64,000 nt of DNA from Cytobacillus solani (GCF_001420595.1 NZ_LJIX01000006.1:4430857-4494856), one strand, 5' to 3'; positions 33,036 through 42,328 are shown, numbered from the stretch's first letter. A program made the numbers and translations. The notes: generated from the sequence alone by a model not told the origin.

Positions 33036-33587
33036 TTAGATTGTAAAGTCTATATTTAATGATGGGTATTGTTGCATAAAAACCTCTACATTACCAGGCG
33101 TATAATCATGAATAGGCTTATTCAGTTGAACCTGAATATTAGGTTTATTTCGATTCCATTCTATTTCAACCTTTGCAGGTGCATAGTCTATTTGTACACT
33201 GTCTTGAGAAGGGGTATTGCCAGTATTAAATACGGACTCGCGATCCATTGCTCTTACAACCTGATCTATCAGCGGCTGCCCGCCATTTTCTATTTTCATT
33301 AGCTCATCGCCTTCTTGAACAGTTTTACTTATATATTCCATTAAGGTTTGGTATCCAAGCTGAGCATTTTCATCATTTCTTTTAAAAACTGATTTAAGGT
33401 CTAGGTTTTCTCTTGCTAGAGTTTGATCAATTGTTAATCTGCCAGGCTGACGGTTTATTGTCATTTCGGCAGGAGGCTGTTCTATGCTCAAATCAGCTTG
33501 AGGCTGTTCAATCGATTGAATGGGTTTATTAATATTCAAACCAATTTTACCAGCCTGTGATTCTATACGAATTTGTGGTATTTGCAT
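33036..33587 (-). CDS. yviE: YviE-family protein (DUF6470)
   Basis: 183 aa, between flgL and fliW as in B. subtilis. QIPQIRIESQAGKIGLNINK start followed by short beta-like repeats with a proline at each turn (SIEQPQADLS, SIEQPPAEMT, TINRQPGRLT). Function unknown; always with the flgK/flgL unit. AGGGAGAGAA precedes ATG. Confidence 0.88.
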   Translation of the reverse strand: MQIPQIRIESQAGKIGLNINKPIQSIEQPQADLSIEQPPAEMTINRQPGRLTIDQTLARENLDLKSVFKRNDENAQLGYQTLMEYISKTVQEGDELMKIENGGQPLIDQVVRAMDRESVFNTGNTPSQDSVQIDYAPAKVEIEWNRNKPNIQVQLNKPIHDYTPGNVEVFMQQYPSLNIDFTI

Positions 33588-33636
33588 ATTATTCTCTCCC
33601 TAAAAAGAAAAGCTATCTATATAGATAGCTTTATTT

Positions 33637-34524
33637 TTACCTTAAGAAGTCAACTAAACTCGGCTGAATGATACTTGAACCAACGCTTAGGGCTGCTCTA
33701 TGAATACTTTGTTGGGTTTGCAGGTTTAAAATGACTTTTTCCACATCAATATCTTCATTCTCTGACATTGTCTTAGTCGCAATGATTTCTTGAGAATCTA
33801 AGCGATTTTGAATCATATCTACACGGTTCATCGAGGCACCGATACTTGATCTAGCAGATGTAACTGTATTTAAATGACTTTGAAATGCATCAATGAATTT
33901 TCCTAAGTCTGGGTCATTTCCATTTTTTAAATCATTCTGCAAAGCTTCCAAATCCGCAAACATGCCACTTTTCTCGTCACCAAATACATTTGATCCTAAA
34001 TAGTTTACTTGGAGTTTAATACCTGCAGAAACTTCAATATTTACAGCATCGTTATTATATTTCATTGTTACGTTCGTCCCATCATAGTTGACAGGAGCAT
34101 TATAAATATCCGAACCATTAAATATATATTTCCCTGATATTTTCGTATTAGCAATGGAAACGAGCTGCTTTTTTATTTCCTCTATTTCATCTTCGATTTT
34201 CTTTCTATCGTCATCAGTTACTGTTCCAGTGTTTGCTTGTGTGACTAAATCAGTTAACCGATGAATTGATGAACCAGCCTTTTCAAGTGCGTCTTCTGTA
34301 TTTTCCAGCCATACATTTACCTCAGACATATTTCTTTGGTATTGTGAAACATCATTTACACTTGTTCTATAAGAAATGCCTTTAAATACAACAACTGGAT
34401 CATCGGAAGGCCTTGAAATTTTCTTTTGAGAACTTAGCTGTTCTTGATATTTACCGAGTTTATGGTAACTACTTGTTAAGTTTCGCAGCATATTATTAGT
34501 AAGCATCGATTGTGTTACACGCAT
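33637..34524 (-). CDS. flgL: Flagellar hook-associated protein 3 FlgL
   Basis: 295 aa junction protein between hook and filament. Flagellin-like ends: MRVTQSMLTNNMLRNLTSSY and DIDVEKVILNLQTQQSIHRA, ending SSIIQPSLVDFLR. 10 bp after flgK. Confidence 0.95.
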   Translation of the reverse strand: MRVTQSMLTNNMLRNLTSSYHKLGKYQEQLSSQKKISRPSDDPVVVFKGISYRTSVNDVSQYQRNMSEVNVWLENTEDALEKAGSSIHRLTDLVTQANTGTVTDDDRKKIEDEIEEIKKQLVSIANTKISGKYIFNGSDIYNAPVNYDGTNVTMKYNNDAVNIEVSAGIKLQVNYLGSNVFGDEKSGMFADLEALQNDLKNGNDPDLGKFIDAFQSHLNTVTSARSSIGASMNRVDMIQNRLDSQEIIATKTMSENEDIDVEKVILNLQTQQSIHRAALSVGSSIIQPSLVDFLR

Positions 34525-34534
34525 TTATTTATCC

Positions 34535-36100
34535 CTACCTTCCGACTGTACCCATGCCATTAATGATTTTGTCTAACATTTCGTCTAAAACTGTGATATT
34601 TCTAGCAGATGCATTATACGCATGCTGGAATCTAATTAAATTTGACATTTCCTCATCAAGTGAAACACCAGAAACTGATTGCCGCTGTCTATCTACTGAC
34701 TCTAATAGTGTCAAAGTATTATTAGTTAAGACATTTGCTTCCCGTGTTTTGACACCTAGGGAGGTAATTAGCCCACCATAGAAGGACTTAATATTTCCTG
34801 TCATTTTCAAATCATTTTGAGCGAAATCTTTTAAATTAATTAAGTTGCCTGCGGAATCTTTAATCTGTGCTTCAAACTCAGAAAGATCCTTTCTGAGTAC
34901 TTCAGCCACTTTATAAGCATTATCCCCATTTCCTTTTCCATTGAGGGAAGCAGCGATTTCATTCGGGTTTGTGAGTGCTACTGAAATTTTACCAGCTGCC
35001 CCTTTATAACTTGAAAGATCCTGGAAGAAGTTTTTCCCACTATTCCCATCAAGATCAATTCCGCTTCTATGGACATGATTGTATTCCTTAATTAAGGCAA
35101 AAGCCAATTTATCAAGCTGATCTACCATATCAGGATATGTACCCACTTGTTTCCCGCTTTTATCCACATACCCATAAGCCTCTATATCTGATCTTAGGGT
35201 TCCTTTTGAGAAATCCTCTACTTTTACTGGTGAGCCATTTCCGATTGATAAGGATTCAACATAACCATCATTATTCATTTTGTAGGATATCTTATTTGGT
35301 TCCCCGCCAATTGTATTCTTATCAACTAACGTCCCTAAGCTTTTCCCTGAATGATCCAGAATTTCTATTTTATAAGTTCCTTCAGCAATTGGTGATGGGA
35401 TTCCTCCACTTTGCTGATTTGTCACTTTGATATTCACTAATTGTGAAAGTTCATCGACTAGTCGGTCTCTTTCATCGTATAAGTCATTCGGAAGATCTCC
35501 ATGTGGTTCCACCTGACCTATTTGTTTATTAATTTCATTGATCTGATAAGCTAAAGTATTTATTTTATCAACATTTACACTAATACTCTGCTTTAGATCG
35601 TCACGAATAGAATTAAGGGTAGTAGAGAGATAATTAAAAGTATCTGCCATCGCATTTCCTTGCGCTAAGACACTTTCTCTCGCACCGCTCTCATTCGGGT
35701 TCGTTCCTAATGTTTGCAGGGAATTCCAGAAGTTGTCCATTGCTGCTGATAGTCCTTCTGATGTAGGCTCGTTCATTACATCTTCCATTCGAGTCAGCGC
35801 ATCAGATCTTGCTCCGTAATATCCTAATTGATTACTTTCACTTCTGTATCTAGCATCAATAAAGCTGTCACGGATTCTCTGAATACTTCCTGCTTCGACA
35901 CCTGTCCCCATTTGCCCAGGCAAGTGCGGACGATTTATCCCATTACCTGGATATGGAATAGTTGGCTGAAAATTAACCCGTTGTCTAGAAAATCCTGGTG
36001 TATTCGCATTTGAAATATTATGTCCTGTTATATATAAAGCACTTTGCTGAGTGAACATACCTCGGCGGGCTGTTTCAAGTCCCATAAAAGTTGGGCGCAT
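34535..36100 (-). CDS. flgK: Flagellar hook-associated protein 1 FlgK
   Basis: 521 aa. N-terminal TFMGLETARRGMFTQQSALY, HNISNANTPGFSRQRV; C-terminal SGVSLDEEMSNLIRFQHAYN, ASARNITVLDEMLDKIINGM. Complete. Ribosome site GGAGGAAC before ATG. Confidence 0.96.
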   Translation of the reverse strand: MRPTFMGLETARRGMFTQQSALYITGHNISNANTPGFSRQRVNFQPTIPYPGNGINRPHLPGQMGTGVEAGSIQRIRDSFIDARYRSESNQLGYYGARSDALTRMEDVMNEPTSEGLSAAMDNFWNSLQTLGTNPNESGARESVLAQGNAMADTFNYLSTTLNSIRDDLKQSISVNVDKINTLAYQINEINKQIGQVEPHGDLPNDLYDERDRLVDELSQLVNIKVTNQQSGGIPSPIAEGTYKIEILDHSGKSLGTLVDKNTIGGEPNKISYKMNNDGYVESLSIGNGSPVKVEDFSKGTLRSDIEAYGYVDKSGKQVGTYPDMVDQLDKLAFALIKEYNHVHRSGIDLDGNSGKNFFQDLSSYKGAAGKISVALTNPNEIAASLNGKGNGDNAYKVAEVLRKDLSEFEAQIKDSAGNLINLKDFAQNDLKMTGNIKSFYGGLITSLGVKTREANVLTNNTLTLLESVDRQRQSVSGVSLDEEMSNLIRFQHAYNASARNITVLDEMLDKIINGMGTVGR

Positions 36101-36118
36101 GATTGTTCCTCCGTTCTG

Positions 36119-36604
36119 TTATGCTTTCGAATTAAACATCCCTTGGGCGCTTTTTTCGGAAGACTTTTTATTTTTTTTAGGTGGTCCATAGTTTATATTT
36201 TCAGGCTGCGGACGCAATAAATTCATAGAAACATTGACGAATTGCAGAGAGTTATGAATGAGCTGCTGATTGAGATTGTTTTGTTCCTTTAAATGAAAGA
36301 CTTGTTGGACGAGTTTATTGGCAATGTCTGTAATCTTGTCCTGTTCAGCAGTTGAAAGACGATCCATACAATCTGTAACTGTCGGTTGATCGATGTGAGG
36401 CGCAAGAGCCTTTGCTGCTTTTTGGCGTTCTTTCTCCATTCGATCAATGGCCGCGATATGGGATTGTTCGTCTTTTAATAATTGGTTTAGGGCATCCATG
36501 TCCCCGGTTTTGATGATGTCTGTTTTGTTCACTGCGAGCTCATAGAGGCTTTTGTGAAGCTTGCATAGCTTTTCCATGGATGCGTATAACAATTCGGCGG
36601 ACAT
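36119..36604 (-). CDS. flgN: Flagellar export chaperone FlgN
   Basis: 161-aa helical protein that escorts FlgK and FlgL. Pattern SAELLYASMEKLCKLHKSLY, LLKDEQSHIAAIDRMEKERQ matches the FlgN family; B. subtilis YvyG. Start at 36604 behind GGAGGGG; a TTG five codons earlier lies within the ribosome site. Confidence 0.9.
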   Translation of the reverse strand: MSAELLYASMEKLCKLHKSLYELAVNKTDIIKTGDMDALNQLLKDEQSHIAAIDRMEKERQKAAKALAPHIDQPTVTDCMDRLSTAEQDKITDIANKLVQQVFHLKEQNNLNQQLIHNSLQFVNVSMNLLRPQPENINYGPPKKNKKSSEKSAQGMFNSKA

Positions 36605-36622
36605 GTGTTTCCCCTCCAATCC

Positions 36623-36886
36623 TTATCTTTTATAGAAATTGAGGATGCTTTTTGCGACCTCATTTGGGTTGATCTTATAGTTGCCGTTCTCTACTTGTAT
36701 TTTCAGTTCATCTACCTTTGTTTGGCGGTTGACAGCATACTGGGAGACTTGCTGCATTTCTTTTGCTGTTGTTGAGATTTCTATTTTATCTGTTGCGTTT
36801 GCTGTTGTTTTTGCTATGTTATCAAGTTTATTCATTTGGCGTTTATATGGGTTTACACCTGAAGTGCCAAAGTTATTGATTTTCAT
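36623..36886 (-). CDS. flgM: Anti-sigma factor FlgM
   Basis: 87 aa. Holds SigD until hook completion. KINNFGTSGVNPYKRQMNKL, DKIEISTTAKEMQQ, then the sigma-binding helix region KVDELKIQVENGNYKINPNE, VAKSILNFYKR. First gene of the flgM-flgN-flgK-flgL-yviE-fliW-csrA run, with a SigD promoter in front. Confidence 0.94.
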   Translation of the reverse strand: MKINNFGTSGVNPYKRQMNKLDNIAKTTANATDKIEISTTAKEMQQVSQYAVNRQTKVDELKIQVENGNYKINPNEVAKSILNFYKR

Positions 36887-36929
36887 TGATATCCCTCACT
36901 TTCACTCCGAGCGAATTTCTATATAGTTA

Positions 36930-36955
36930 TTATCGGTAAAAGTGTAAAGTTTTTA
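36930..36955 (-). promoter_or_regulatory. SigD promoter of flgM
   Basis: Minus strand: TAAA (36952-36955), 14-bp spacer, ACCGATAA (36930-36937; 7/8), 44 bp before the flgM start. Gives the known feedback of SigD on its own anti-sigma factor. Confidence 0.8.
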
Positions 36956-37140
36956 AATATTATTTTTAAGTTAGCTGAAATTACTTCTAAATACCTATTG
37001 AAATGAATGTCCCTTTGCTTAATTTGAACTAGATAATAAAATTTCCTGAAATAAAAAACCTGTAAGACACACGTTCAGATGATCGATTCATTTGATGAAT
37101 CACAATCTGCCCACATTTCTCACAGGTAATTAGTTCAATG

Positions 37141-37572
37141 TTAATTTCTCCCTTTAATCTTCTCATCCATCGCAAAATAAGTTGCATTCTTTTCTCTTCT
37201 CTCAATTTCCAATCTACGCTCTTCTTCCATTGCGAAAACATCAAGCTCTTTTCGAAGAATTTCTGAACAATGATCACAAAGCTTTCCTGTACGAATAATC
37301 GCTCCGCATTTGTCACATGGGTATCCAAGGTTTGGAAATTGTGTTAATTTGAGACGTCCTGTTTTAATGAATTTTAGGATTAGCTCTTCTTCTACTCCGG
37401 TTGCGCTTACTACTTGTTCCATTGTTGCCGCACGGTTTTCACGTTTGCGGATGAATTGGTAGACCGTTTCGTATGCCTTTTCTTCCTCTTTCCAGCAATT
37501 TTGGCAGATTTCACGGAATTGGTTTTTTACGAATATGTCATTACAGTTTGGACAGTTTGTCAGTTCAGACAC
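37141..37572 (-). CDS. yvyF: Flagellar operon protein YvyF (zinc-ribbon)
   Basis: 143 aa. Two zinc-binding pairs: CPNC...CQNC at the N-terminus and CDKC...CDHC near 87-103. Between them is a winged-helix-like segment (ENRAATMEQVVSATGVEEEL, ILKFIKTGRL). Matches the YvyF flagellar-operon family; role not settled. Lies between comFC and flgM as in B. subtilis, with 91 bp to comFC. Confidence 0.9.
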   Translation of the reverse strand: MSELTNCPNCNDIFVKNQFREICQNCWKEEEKAYETVYQFIRKRENRAATMEQVVSATGVEEELILKFIKTGRLKLTQFPNLGYPCDKCGAIIRTGKLCDHCSEILRKELDVFAMEEERRLEIERREKNATYFAMDEKIKGRN

Positions 37573-37664
37573 GCTGGCTCCTCCTTATTATCTTTAAGAT
37601 CTCTTTTTCCACAATTATAGCCTGAATGCCGGAAATTAGAAAATGGCAGATTTCCGAAATTCTG

Positions 37665-38369
37665 TTATCCTCTTGCTATTGTCAGCGAGGTTATTGATTG
37701 GGCGCCTGCTTCTTTAAGGACTTTCGCGGCATGTCTAAGTGTAGAACCTGTAGTATATATATCGTCAATGAGGAGGATTTTTTTATTTGGAATGTTGATC
37801 TTTGTTTGAAAAACTTGTGAAAGGTGAATGCGCTCTGAGCGGGATTTCTTTGATTGCTTTTCTGAATGAATTCTAGTGAGGAGATTGTTTGGCTGATAGC
37901 CACAAGCTAAAATTATAGCTTCTGATTGATTGAATCCTCTTTCATAGAGTCGATCCTCGCTTAACGGGATCGGAACGATTGCATCAAAAGAGATCAATTG
38001 GAGCTTTTTCTTGATTAACGGAACAAATAGATACGAAAGCAAATAATCCCCACGATATTTGAAGCGTGCAATCACTTCTTTGGCAAAATCGTTGTAATGG
38101 ACAAGTGAATGGTTTCTCTCAAGCGTACCTGCCCATTCGTGATCCTCCTCCCAACGGATGCAATCTAAGCACCGATTCCCCGCTTTAAATTGTGGTTCTA
38201 TTTCCACTAAAGGACGACCACAGCTCTTACAGGTTTCTCCTTCAATTTTTTCAAATTTCGCGTAGCATTCCGTACACATGTAGCTTGATTCTTCTTTTGA
38301 AAATAACGTAGTCCAGCCCATTTGCGGCATCATTTCTGAAAAGCAAACAAGACAGTGTTCAATAATCAA
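37665..38369 (-). CDS. comFC: Competence protein ComFC (phosphoribosyltransferase-like)
   Basis: 234 aa. N-terminal zinc module (CLVCF, CTEC, CKSCGRPL, CLDC) followed by a PRT domain (VPIPLSEDRLYERGFNQSE, ILLIDDIYTTGSTLRHAAK). Needed for natural transformation in B. subtilis; works with ComFA. TTG at 38369 is preferred, behind AAAGGAC, and overlaps the end of comFA by 11 bp, so the genes are coupled. comFB, which lies between them in B. subtilis, is missing. Confidence 0.92.
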   Translation of the reverse strand: MIIEHCLVCFSEMMPQMGWTTLFSKEESSYMCTECYAKFEKIEGETCKSCGRPLVEIEPQFKAGNRCLDCIRWEEDHEWAGTLERNHSLVHYNDFAKEVIARFKYRGDYLLSYLFVPLIKKKLQLISFDAIVPIPLSEDRLYERGFNQSEAIILACGYQPNNLLTRIHSEKQSKKSRSERIHLSQVFQTKINIPNKKILLIDDIYTTGSTLRHAAKVLKEAGAQSITSLTIARG

Positions 38370-39855
38370 TCAGTCCTTTCTTTCGAGCTTCTTCGTTCAT
38401 TTTTAAGATTTGATTTTTCGCACGAATCATTGCATTTGTTTTACCATAATGAAAAAAAGTGATCTCGCCGCTTGGGAACTGTGCACTCCTGCCCACGCGG
38501 CCGGCAATTTGAACGAGGGCACTTTCAGTAAAAATACGGTCCTCTGCACCTAGTACGGCCACATCAATATTGGGGAAAGTTACTCCTCTTTCTAAAATCG
38601 TTGTGGTGAGGAGTACGGGGATTTCCTTGTTCCGCATCGCGATTACTTTTTCCTTCCGATTTGGATCTTCCGCATGGACCGCCTCTATTTTCGGATGGAG
38701 CGATCGGATGAGCGGAAGGATTTTTTCCATTTTATCGATTTTAGGAATGAATAGGAGGCATTGCTTGTTAGAGTCCAGACGCTTTTTTACCCATTGAACG
38801 ATGGTTGGGGGAAGGCGATTCTTTTTTAGCCCCTTTTCCCAGTTCCCACACCATTGAAAATGCGGCATTGGTAAAGGATGACGATGGTAGCGGGCAGGAA
38901 TTGTTGCAAAGTCTTTTTTTCCTTGAAGGCATTCGGTTTGCCATTTTTCATTTGGGGTAGCAGTAAGGTAGATCATGGAGGATGACTGCTTTCGCGCTTG
39001 ATGGACGGCGTATTGGAGAGATTCCTCAACAGAATATGGAAAGGCATCAACTTCATCGAGAATGACAGTATCAAAGGCTTGGTAGAATCTAAGAAGCTGG
39101 TGGGTTGTTGTAATCGTTAAGGAGGCATTCAAATGGCGGTCTTCACTCCCGCCATAGAGGGAAGCAACCTGGATGTTCGGGAAAACACTTTTTAGACGAG
39201 GAGTTAACTCAAGTACCACATCTGTTCTTGGCGTTGCAAGACACACTCTTTTTCCAGCGGTAAGCGCAGCATCTATGCCTTGAAAAAGCACTTCGGTTTT
39301 CCCTGCCCCGCACACTGCCCATATAAGGAGCTCTTTGTTTTCATTAATTGCCTGTACAACTCGTTCAGAGGCCGCTTGCTGTCCTTCCGATAGGGAACCG
39401 TTCCAAGAGAGCTGCGAACGATTGATATCGATTTGTGCAGGCGGTCCTGTCCAGCTGATTAATGGGGTGCATGCACTGATCCTCCCCATCATTATGCACT
39501 TACGGCAATATAGGCACTGTTCGCCGCATCGGGCACATGGAAAGTGAGCGAAAAAATGTTTATTTTTGTTGCCGCAGCGATTGCAGATAGGTTTATTTTT
39601 TTCAATTGAGATCCCTTTCCGGTAGATAAGGCACCCATTTTCGTAATGTTCTTGGATTTCTTCGAGGGGAATGACAAGATCATCGAGCAAAAGCTGTTTG
39701 CCTGCTAACTGTTGTTGAAGCTCTATGTTGTAGGAGTAGCTCGAATTCGTCTGCTGAACGGGAATGTGATCAATTGATGAGATTGGGTATGTTTTTTCAG
39801 GGGAATGAAGGAGTTTATCGGGAAGGAGTTTCGAATGGACGATGGCAAATCGCAA
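38359..39855 (-). CDS. comFA: ComFA, competence DNA-uptake helicase
   Basis: 498-aa DEAD-box-like ATPase that drives single-stranded DNA import. N-terminal zinc cluster (CNRCGNK, CARCGEQCLYCRKC), Walker A AVCGAGKTE, motif II DEVD in VILDEVDAFPY, motif III TATPN, motif VI QIAGRVGR. TTG start at 39855 with GAGGTGATC upstream; this start could be off by a few codons. No clear ComK box was found. Confidence 0.95.
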   Translation of the reverse strand: MRFAIVHSKLLPDKLLHSPEKTYPISSIDHIPVQQTNSSYSYNIELQQQLAGKQLLLDDLVIPLEEIQEHYENGCLIYRKGISIEKNKPICNRCGNKNKHFFAHFPCARCGEQCLYCRKCIMMGRISACTPLISWTGPPAQIDINRSQLSWNGSLSEGQQAASERVVQAINENKELLIWAVCGAGKTEVLFQGIDAALTAGKRVCLATPRTDVVLELTPRLKSVFPNIQVASLYGGSEDRHLNASLTITTTHQLLRFYQAFDTVILDEVDAFPYSVEESLQYAVHQARKQSSSMIYLTATPNEKWQTECLQGKKDFATIPARYHRHPLPMPHFQWCGNWEKGLKKNRLPPTIVQWVKKRLDSNKQCLLFIPKIDKMEKILPLIRSLHPKIEAVHAEDPNRKEKVIAMRNKEIPVLLTTTILERGVTFPNIDVAVLGAEDRIFTESALVQIAGRVGRSAQFPSGEITFFHYGKTNAMIRAKNQILKMNEEARKKGLIDY

Positions 39856-40032
39856 AGGATCACCTCAGTAGTATTAGAGGCACCCGGCATACGATCCGAA
39901 TACCTCTGTTATTTATTTTTCGTTACTTTCAGTCACGCTTTTACTCTATTTGTTACCGTGTATTCTGTGTAATGCGTATATCGGGTCCTTTTCGTTCCCC
40001 CGAAGTAACTTTTTTTGCAAGTCAGGGAACGT

Positions 40033-40875
40033 TTATTTCTTCTTTACCCAACCTAGTCCCATCGAACCCTCACCAAGATGGGTACCGATGACGGGACCGA
40101 AGTAGCTGATCATAAATTCAACATTTGGGAATTGGGCTTCAAGCTCGGCTTTCCATTCGTTTGCCTCTGCTTCTCGATTTGCATGAATAATTGCTGCTCG
40201 ATAAGGGGCACCGCTTTTGGCATCCTCTTCAAGGAGTTCGACGATTCGTTTCATTGCCTTTTTGCGTGTGCGGATTTTTTCAAATGGGACAATGACCTTC
40301 TCTTCAAAATGGAGAAGCGGTTTTACTTGAAGCAAGCTGCCGATAAGTGCTTGAGCACTTGAAAGACGTCCGCCGCGCTGTAAATGGGATAGATCATCGA
40401 CCATAAAATATGCGCGAATCGAATGCTTCATTTCTTCTAGCCGTGCCATTATTTCCTGTGGTGAATGTCCTTCTGCAGCCATTTCCGCTGCTTCCAGCAC
40501 ATAAAAGCCTTGCACCATACAGCTGATTTCAGAATCAAATGGAAAGACTTCAATTCCTTCCGCCATGCCTCCAGCAGTGACCGCACCTTGGAATGTACCG
40601 CTAATCCCGCTTGATAAGTGAACGCTGATAACAGCATCATATTCCTTTGATAGCTTTTCAAAAAGCTCTACAAACTGTCCAACTGGAGGCTGAGAGGTTG
40701 TCGGAAGCTCTTTTTGCTTTACTTCCTCATAGAAGTCAGAAGCACTTATATCGATTTCTTCCTGATATGTTTCATTTCCAAAAATTACACTAAGTGGAAT
40801 CATATATATATTTAATTTTTCCCGTAGTTCCTTTGGGATATAGGCTGTACTATCCGTGACTACTGCCGTTTTCAT
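40033..40875 (-). CDS. degV: DegV family fatty-acid-binding protein
   Basis: 280 aa. TDSTAYIPKELREKLNIYMI, PTTSQPPVGQFVELFEKL, SSGISGTFQGA, and FDSEISCMVQGFYVLEAAEM, RGGRLSSAQALIGSLLQVKP. DegV/FakB proteins bind a fatty acid for phosphorylation by FakA. B. subtilis degV lies beside degSU. Start at 40875 matches the B. subtilis N-terminus (AVVTDSTAYIPKE); the ATG at 40899 would add eight residues. Confidence 0.93.
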   Translation of the reverse strand: MKTAVVTDSTAYIPKELREKLNIYMIPLSVIFGNETYQEEIDISASDFYEEVKQKELPTTSQPPVGQFVELFEKLSKEYDAVISVHLSSGISGTFQGAVTAGGMAEGIEVFPFDSEISCMVQGFYVLEAAEMAAEGHSPQEIMARLEEMKHSIRAYFMVDDLSHLQRGGRLSSAQALIGSLLQVKPLLHFEEKVIVPFEKIRTRKKAMKRIVELLEEDAKSGAPYRAAIIHANREAEANEWKAELEAQFPNVEFMISYFGPVIGTHLGEGSMGLGWVKKK

Positions 40876-41097
40876 ATTTGGGATACCATCCTTATTCATT
40901 TTCTATTTCCCATTTTATATGAAATTGAAAGGAAATGCATTAAATTTGGGGTGGATTTGACGGGATTAGGCTGAAGAGAGAGAATTTTTATCATGTGTGG
41001 AAACGTTCGAGAAGAATAACGTTAATAGTACTGTGAAAATGGGTATAAATCATGTAGAGTAACTGAAGCTTACTTTTGGAGAATTATAGATACAGGA

Positions 41098-41250
41098 TCA
41101 ATTCAATTGTTTTTCATAATAAACCTCTAAGCCTCTTTTATTAATTTCAAATAATAGAAATTCAATAAATTTCGGTTCAAGATCAATCGCAACAGCTTTA
41201 TAGTACGTCTCGACTAATAATAGATCTGGCAGTTTTTCTAAACTAGACAT
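41098..41250 (-). CDS. sda: Sporulation checkpoint protein Sda
   Basis: 50 aa, MSSLEKLPDLLLVETYYKAV and on. Aligns with B. subtilis Sda along its two helices (pattern L-x-D-x-LL-x-E-x-Y-x-KA-x4-L-x3-FIE-x4-EI-x2-R-x-L). Sda blocks the sporulation kinases KinA and KinB when replication is disturbed. AAAGGAGCG lies 10 bp upstream of ATG. No clear DnaA box was seen in its upstream 80 bp, though B. subtilis sda is DnaA-controlled. Too short for ordinary ORF length cutoffs. Confidence 0.82.
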   Translation of the reverse strand: MSSLEKLPDLLLVETYYKAVAIDLEPKFIEFLLFEINKRGLEVYYEKQLN

Positions 41251-41421
41251 ATCCACTCGCTCCTTTATGTATTTATTCCTATTTTGGTTAAAAACACCTA
41301 TTTTGTAAACAGGTATAAAGTAAGTGTCATGAATTGTACATTTCTAGTGAGTTCAGGTATGTCCTCTCTACATTGCAGTCAAGATTGTACGAGGATTATT
41401 TATTATAGGGTGGGGTTCTAT

Positions 41422-41694
41422 ATGCACAAGAGGGCCTATTCAAATTCGTATTACCCTGGCACAGACCATAGGAGAAATATTCATGCATTCAAAAATATAC
41501 TAAAAGCTTATAAATCGATTAGAATTTCTACAATTAAATATTCTATTACTGGAGAGGAATTAGCGGATTGGCTCACTGAGGTTTCTACTCCACAGGAAAT
41601 CGAAGAAGTTTTATTTATGATTCACTGTGCACGGAAAAGAGGCTCCGAAATAAAAAGTATATTACAAACTCTCGCAACCGGAGTGTTAAAATGA
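41422..41694 (+). CDS. Small orphan protein, paralogue of the gene at 12333
   Basis: 90 aa from ATG 41422 (AGGGTGGGG upstream); upstream in-frame ATGs have no ribosome site. No known family. Shares YSIT..LADWLTEVSTPQEIE, a basic KR and IK-x2-L...GVL with the 97-aa product at 12333-12626. Soluble, helical. It lies convergent to degU with a 52-bp tandem array between them, and divergent from sda (171-bp gap). Confidence 0.65.
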   Translation: MHKRAYSNSYYPGTDHRRNIHAFKNILKAYKSIRISTIKYSITGEELADWLTEVSTPQEIEEVLFMIHCARKRGSEIKSILQTLATGVLK

Positions 41695-41794
41695 TTATGT
41701 TTTTTAAGAATAAGTAGTATTGATTTTACTCGTGAGTACATTCTCTTTTGTAGGGATCTATAAAATGGACTCAGGTTGGGACTTGATAACTCAT

Positions 41795-42290
41795 GATTCA
41801 CTAAACTTGTCCGAACCTGGCTCTTGTTCAGACTCGATCTCTCTTGTCTTAACCAATCTTGTCCGAACTTAGATCTTGTTCAGACTCGATCTCTCTTATT
41901 TTCACTAAACCTGTCCGAACTCAACTCTTGTTCAGACTCGTTCTCTCTTATTTTCACCAAATTTGTCCGAACCTGGCTCTTGTTCGGACTCGATCTCTCT
42001 TATCTTCAGCAAACTTGTCCGAACTTGACTCTTGTTCAGACACGTTCTCTCTTATTTTCACCTAAACTGTCCGAACTTGACTCTTGTTCAGACTCGATCT
42101 CTCTTATCTTCAGCAAACTTGTCCGAACTCAACTCTTGTTCAGACTCGATCTCTCTTGTTTTCACCTAAACTGTCCGAACTTGACTCTTGTTCAGACTCG
42201 CTCTCTCTTATCTTAACCAATCCTGTCTGAACTCGGCTTTAATTCGGAATCGATTACCCTTAAAATCGCCAATCCTGTCCAAAGCCTAAT
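41795..42290. repeat. 52-bp tandem repeat array A (about ten units)
   Basis: TGTCCGAAC (or a near variant) begins at 41808, 41860, 41912, 41964, 42016, 42068, 42120, 42172, 42224 and 42276: ten starts, every step exactly 52 bp. Inside each unit, positions 2-9 (GTCCGAAC) face positions 19-26 (GTTCAGAC, or GTTCGGAC in the unit at 41964, where the inverted repeat is perfect). CTCTCTTAT follows near position 32. Units differ by substitutions but not by length. ORFs in the array arise only because 52 is not a multiple of three. It lies between the 90-aa orphan and the degU terminator. Confidence 0.95.
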
Positions 42291-42328
42291 ATAGTAAATT
42301 TACTCATATAAACCCAATCCACTCACAT

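Noticed and set aside
39879-39908. Hairpin in the comFA leader as a terminator
   Set aside because: An 11-bp stem with several G-U pairs can form on the minus strand, but no T-run follows; too weak to call.
39856-40032. ComK boxes before comFA
   Set aside because: No AAAA-N5-TTTT pairs with suitable spacing were found by eye.
41251-41340. DnaA boxes before sda
   Set aside because: No sequence close to TTATCCACA was seen.
41824-42216. Repetitive ORFs with Ser/Leu-rich protein repeats in array A
   Set aside because: They come from translating a 52-bp DNA repeat; all three frames are open in turn, there is no ribosome site, and the DNA period is not a multiple of three.
41795-42290. CRISPR array
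   Set aside because: Units are contiguous and drift along their whole length; there is no conserved repeat with unique spacers, and no cas gene is present.
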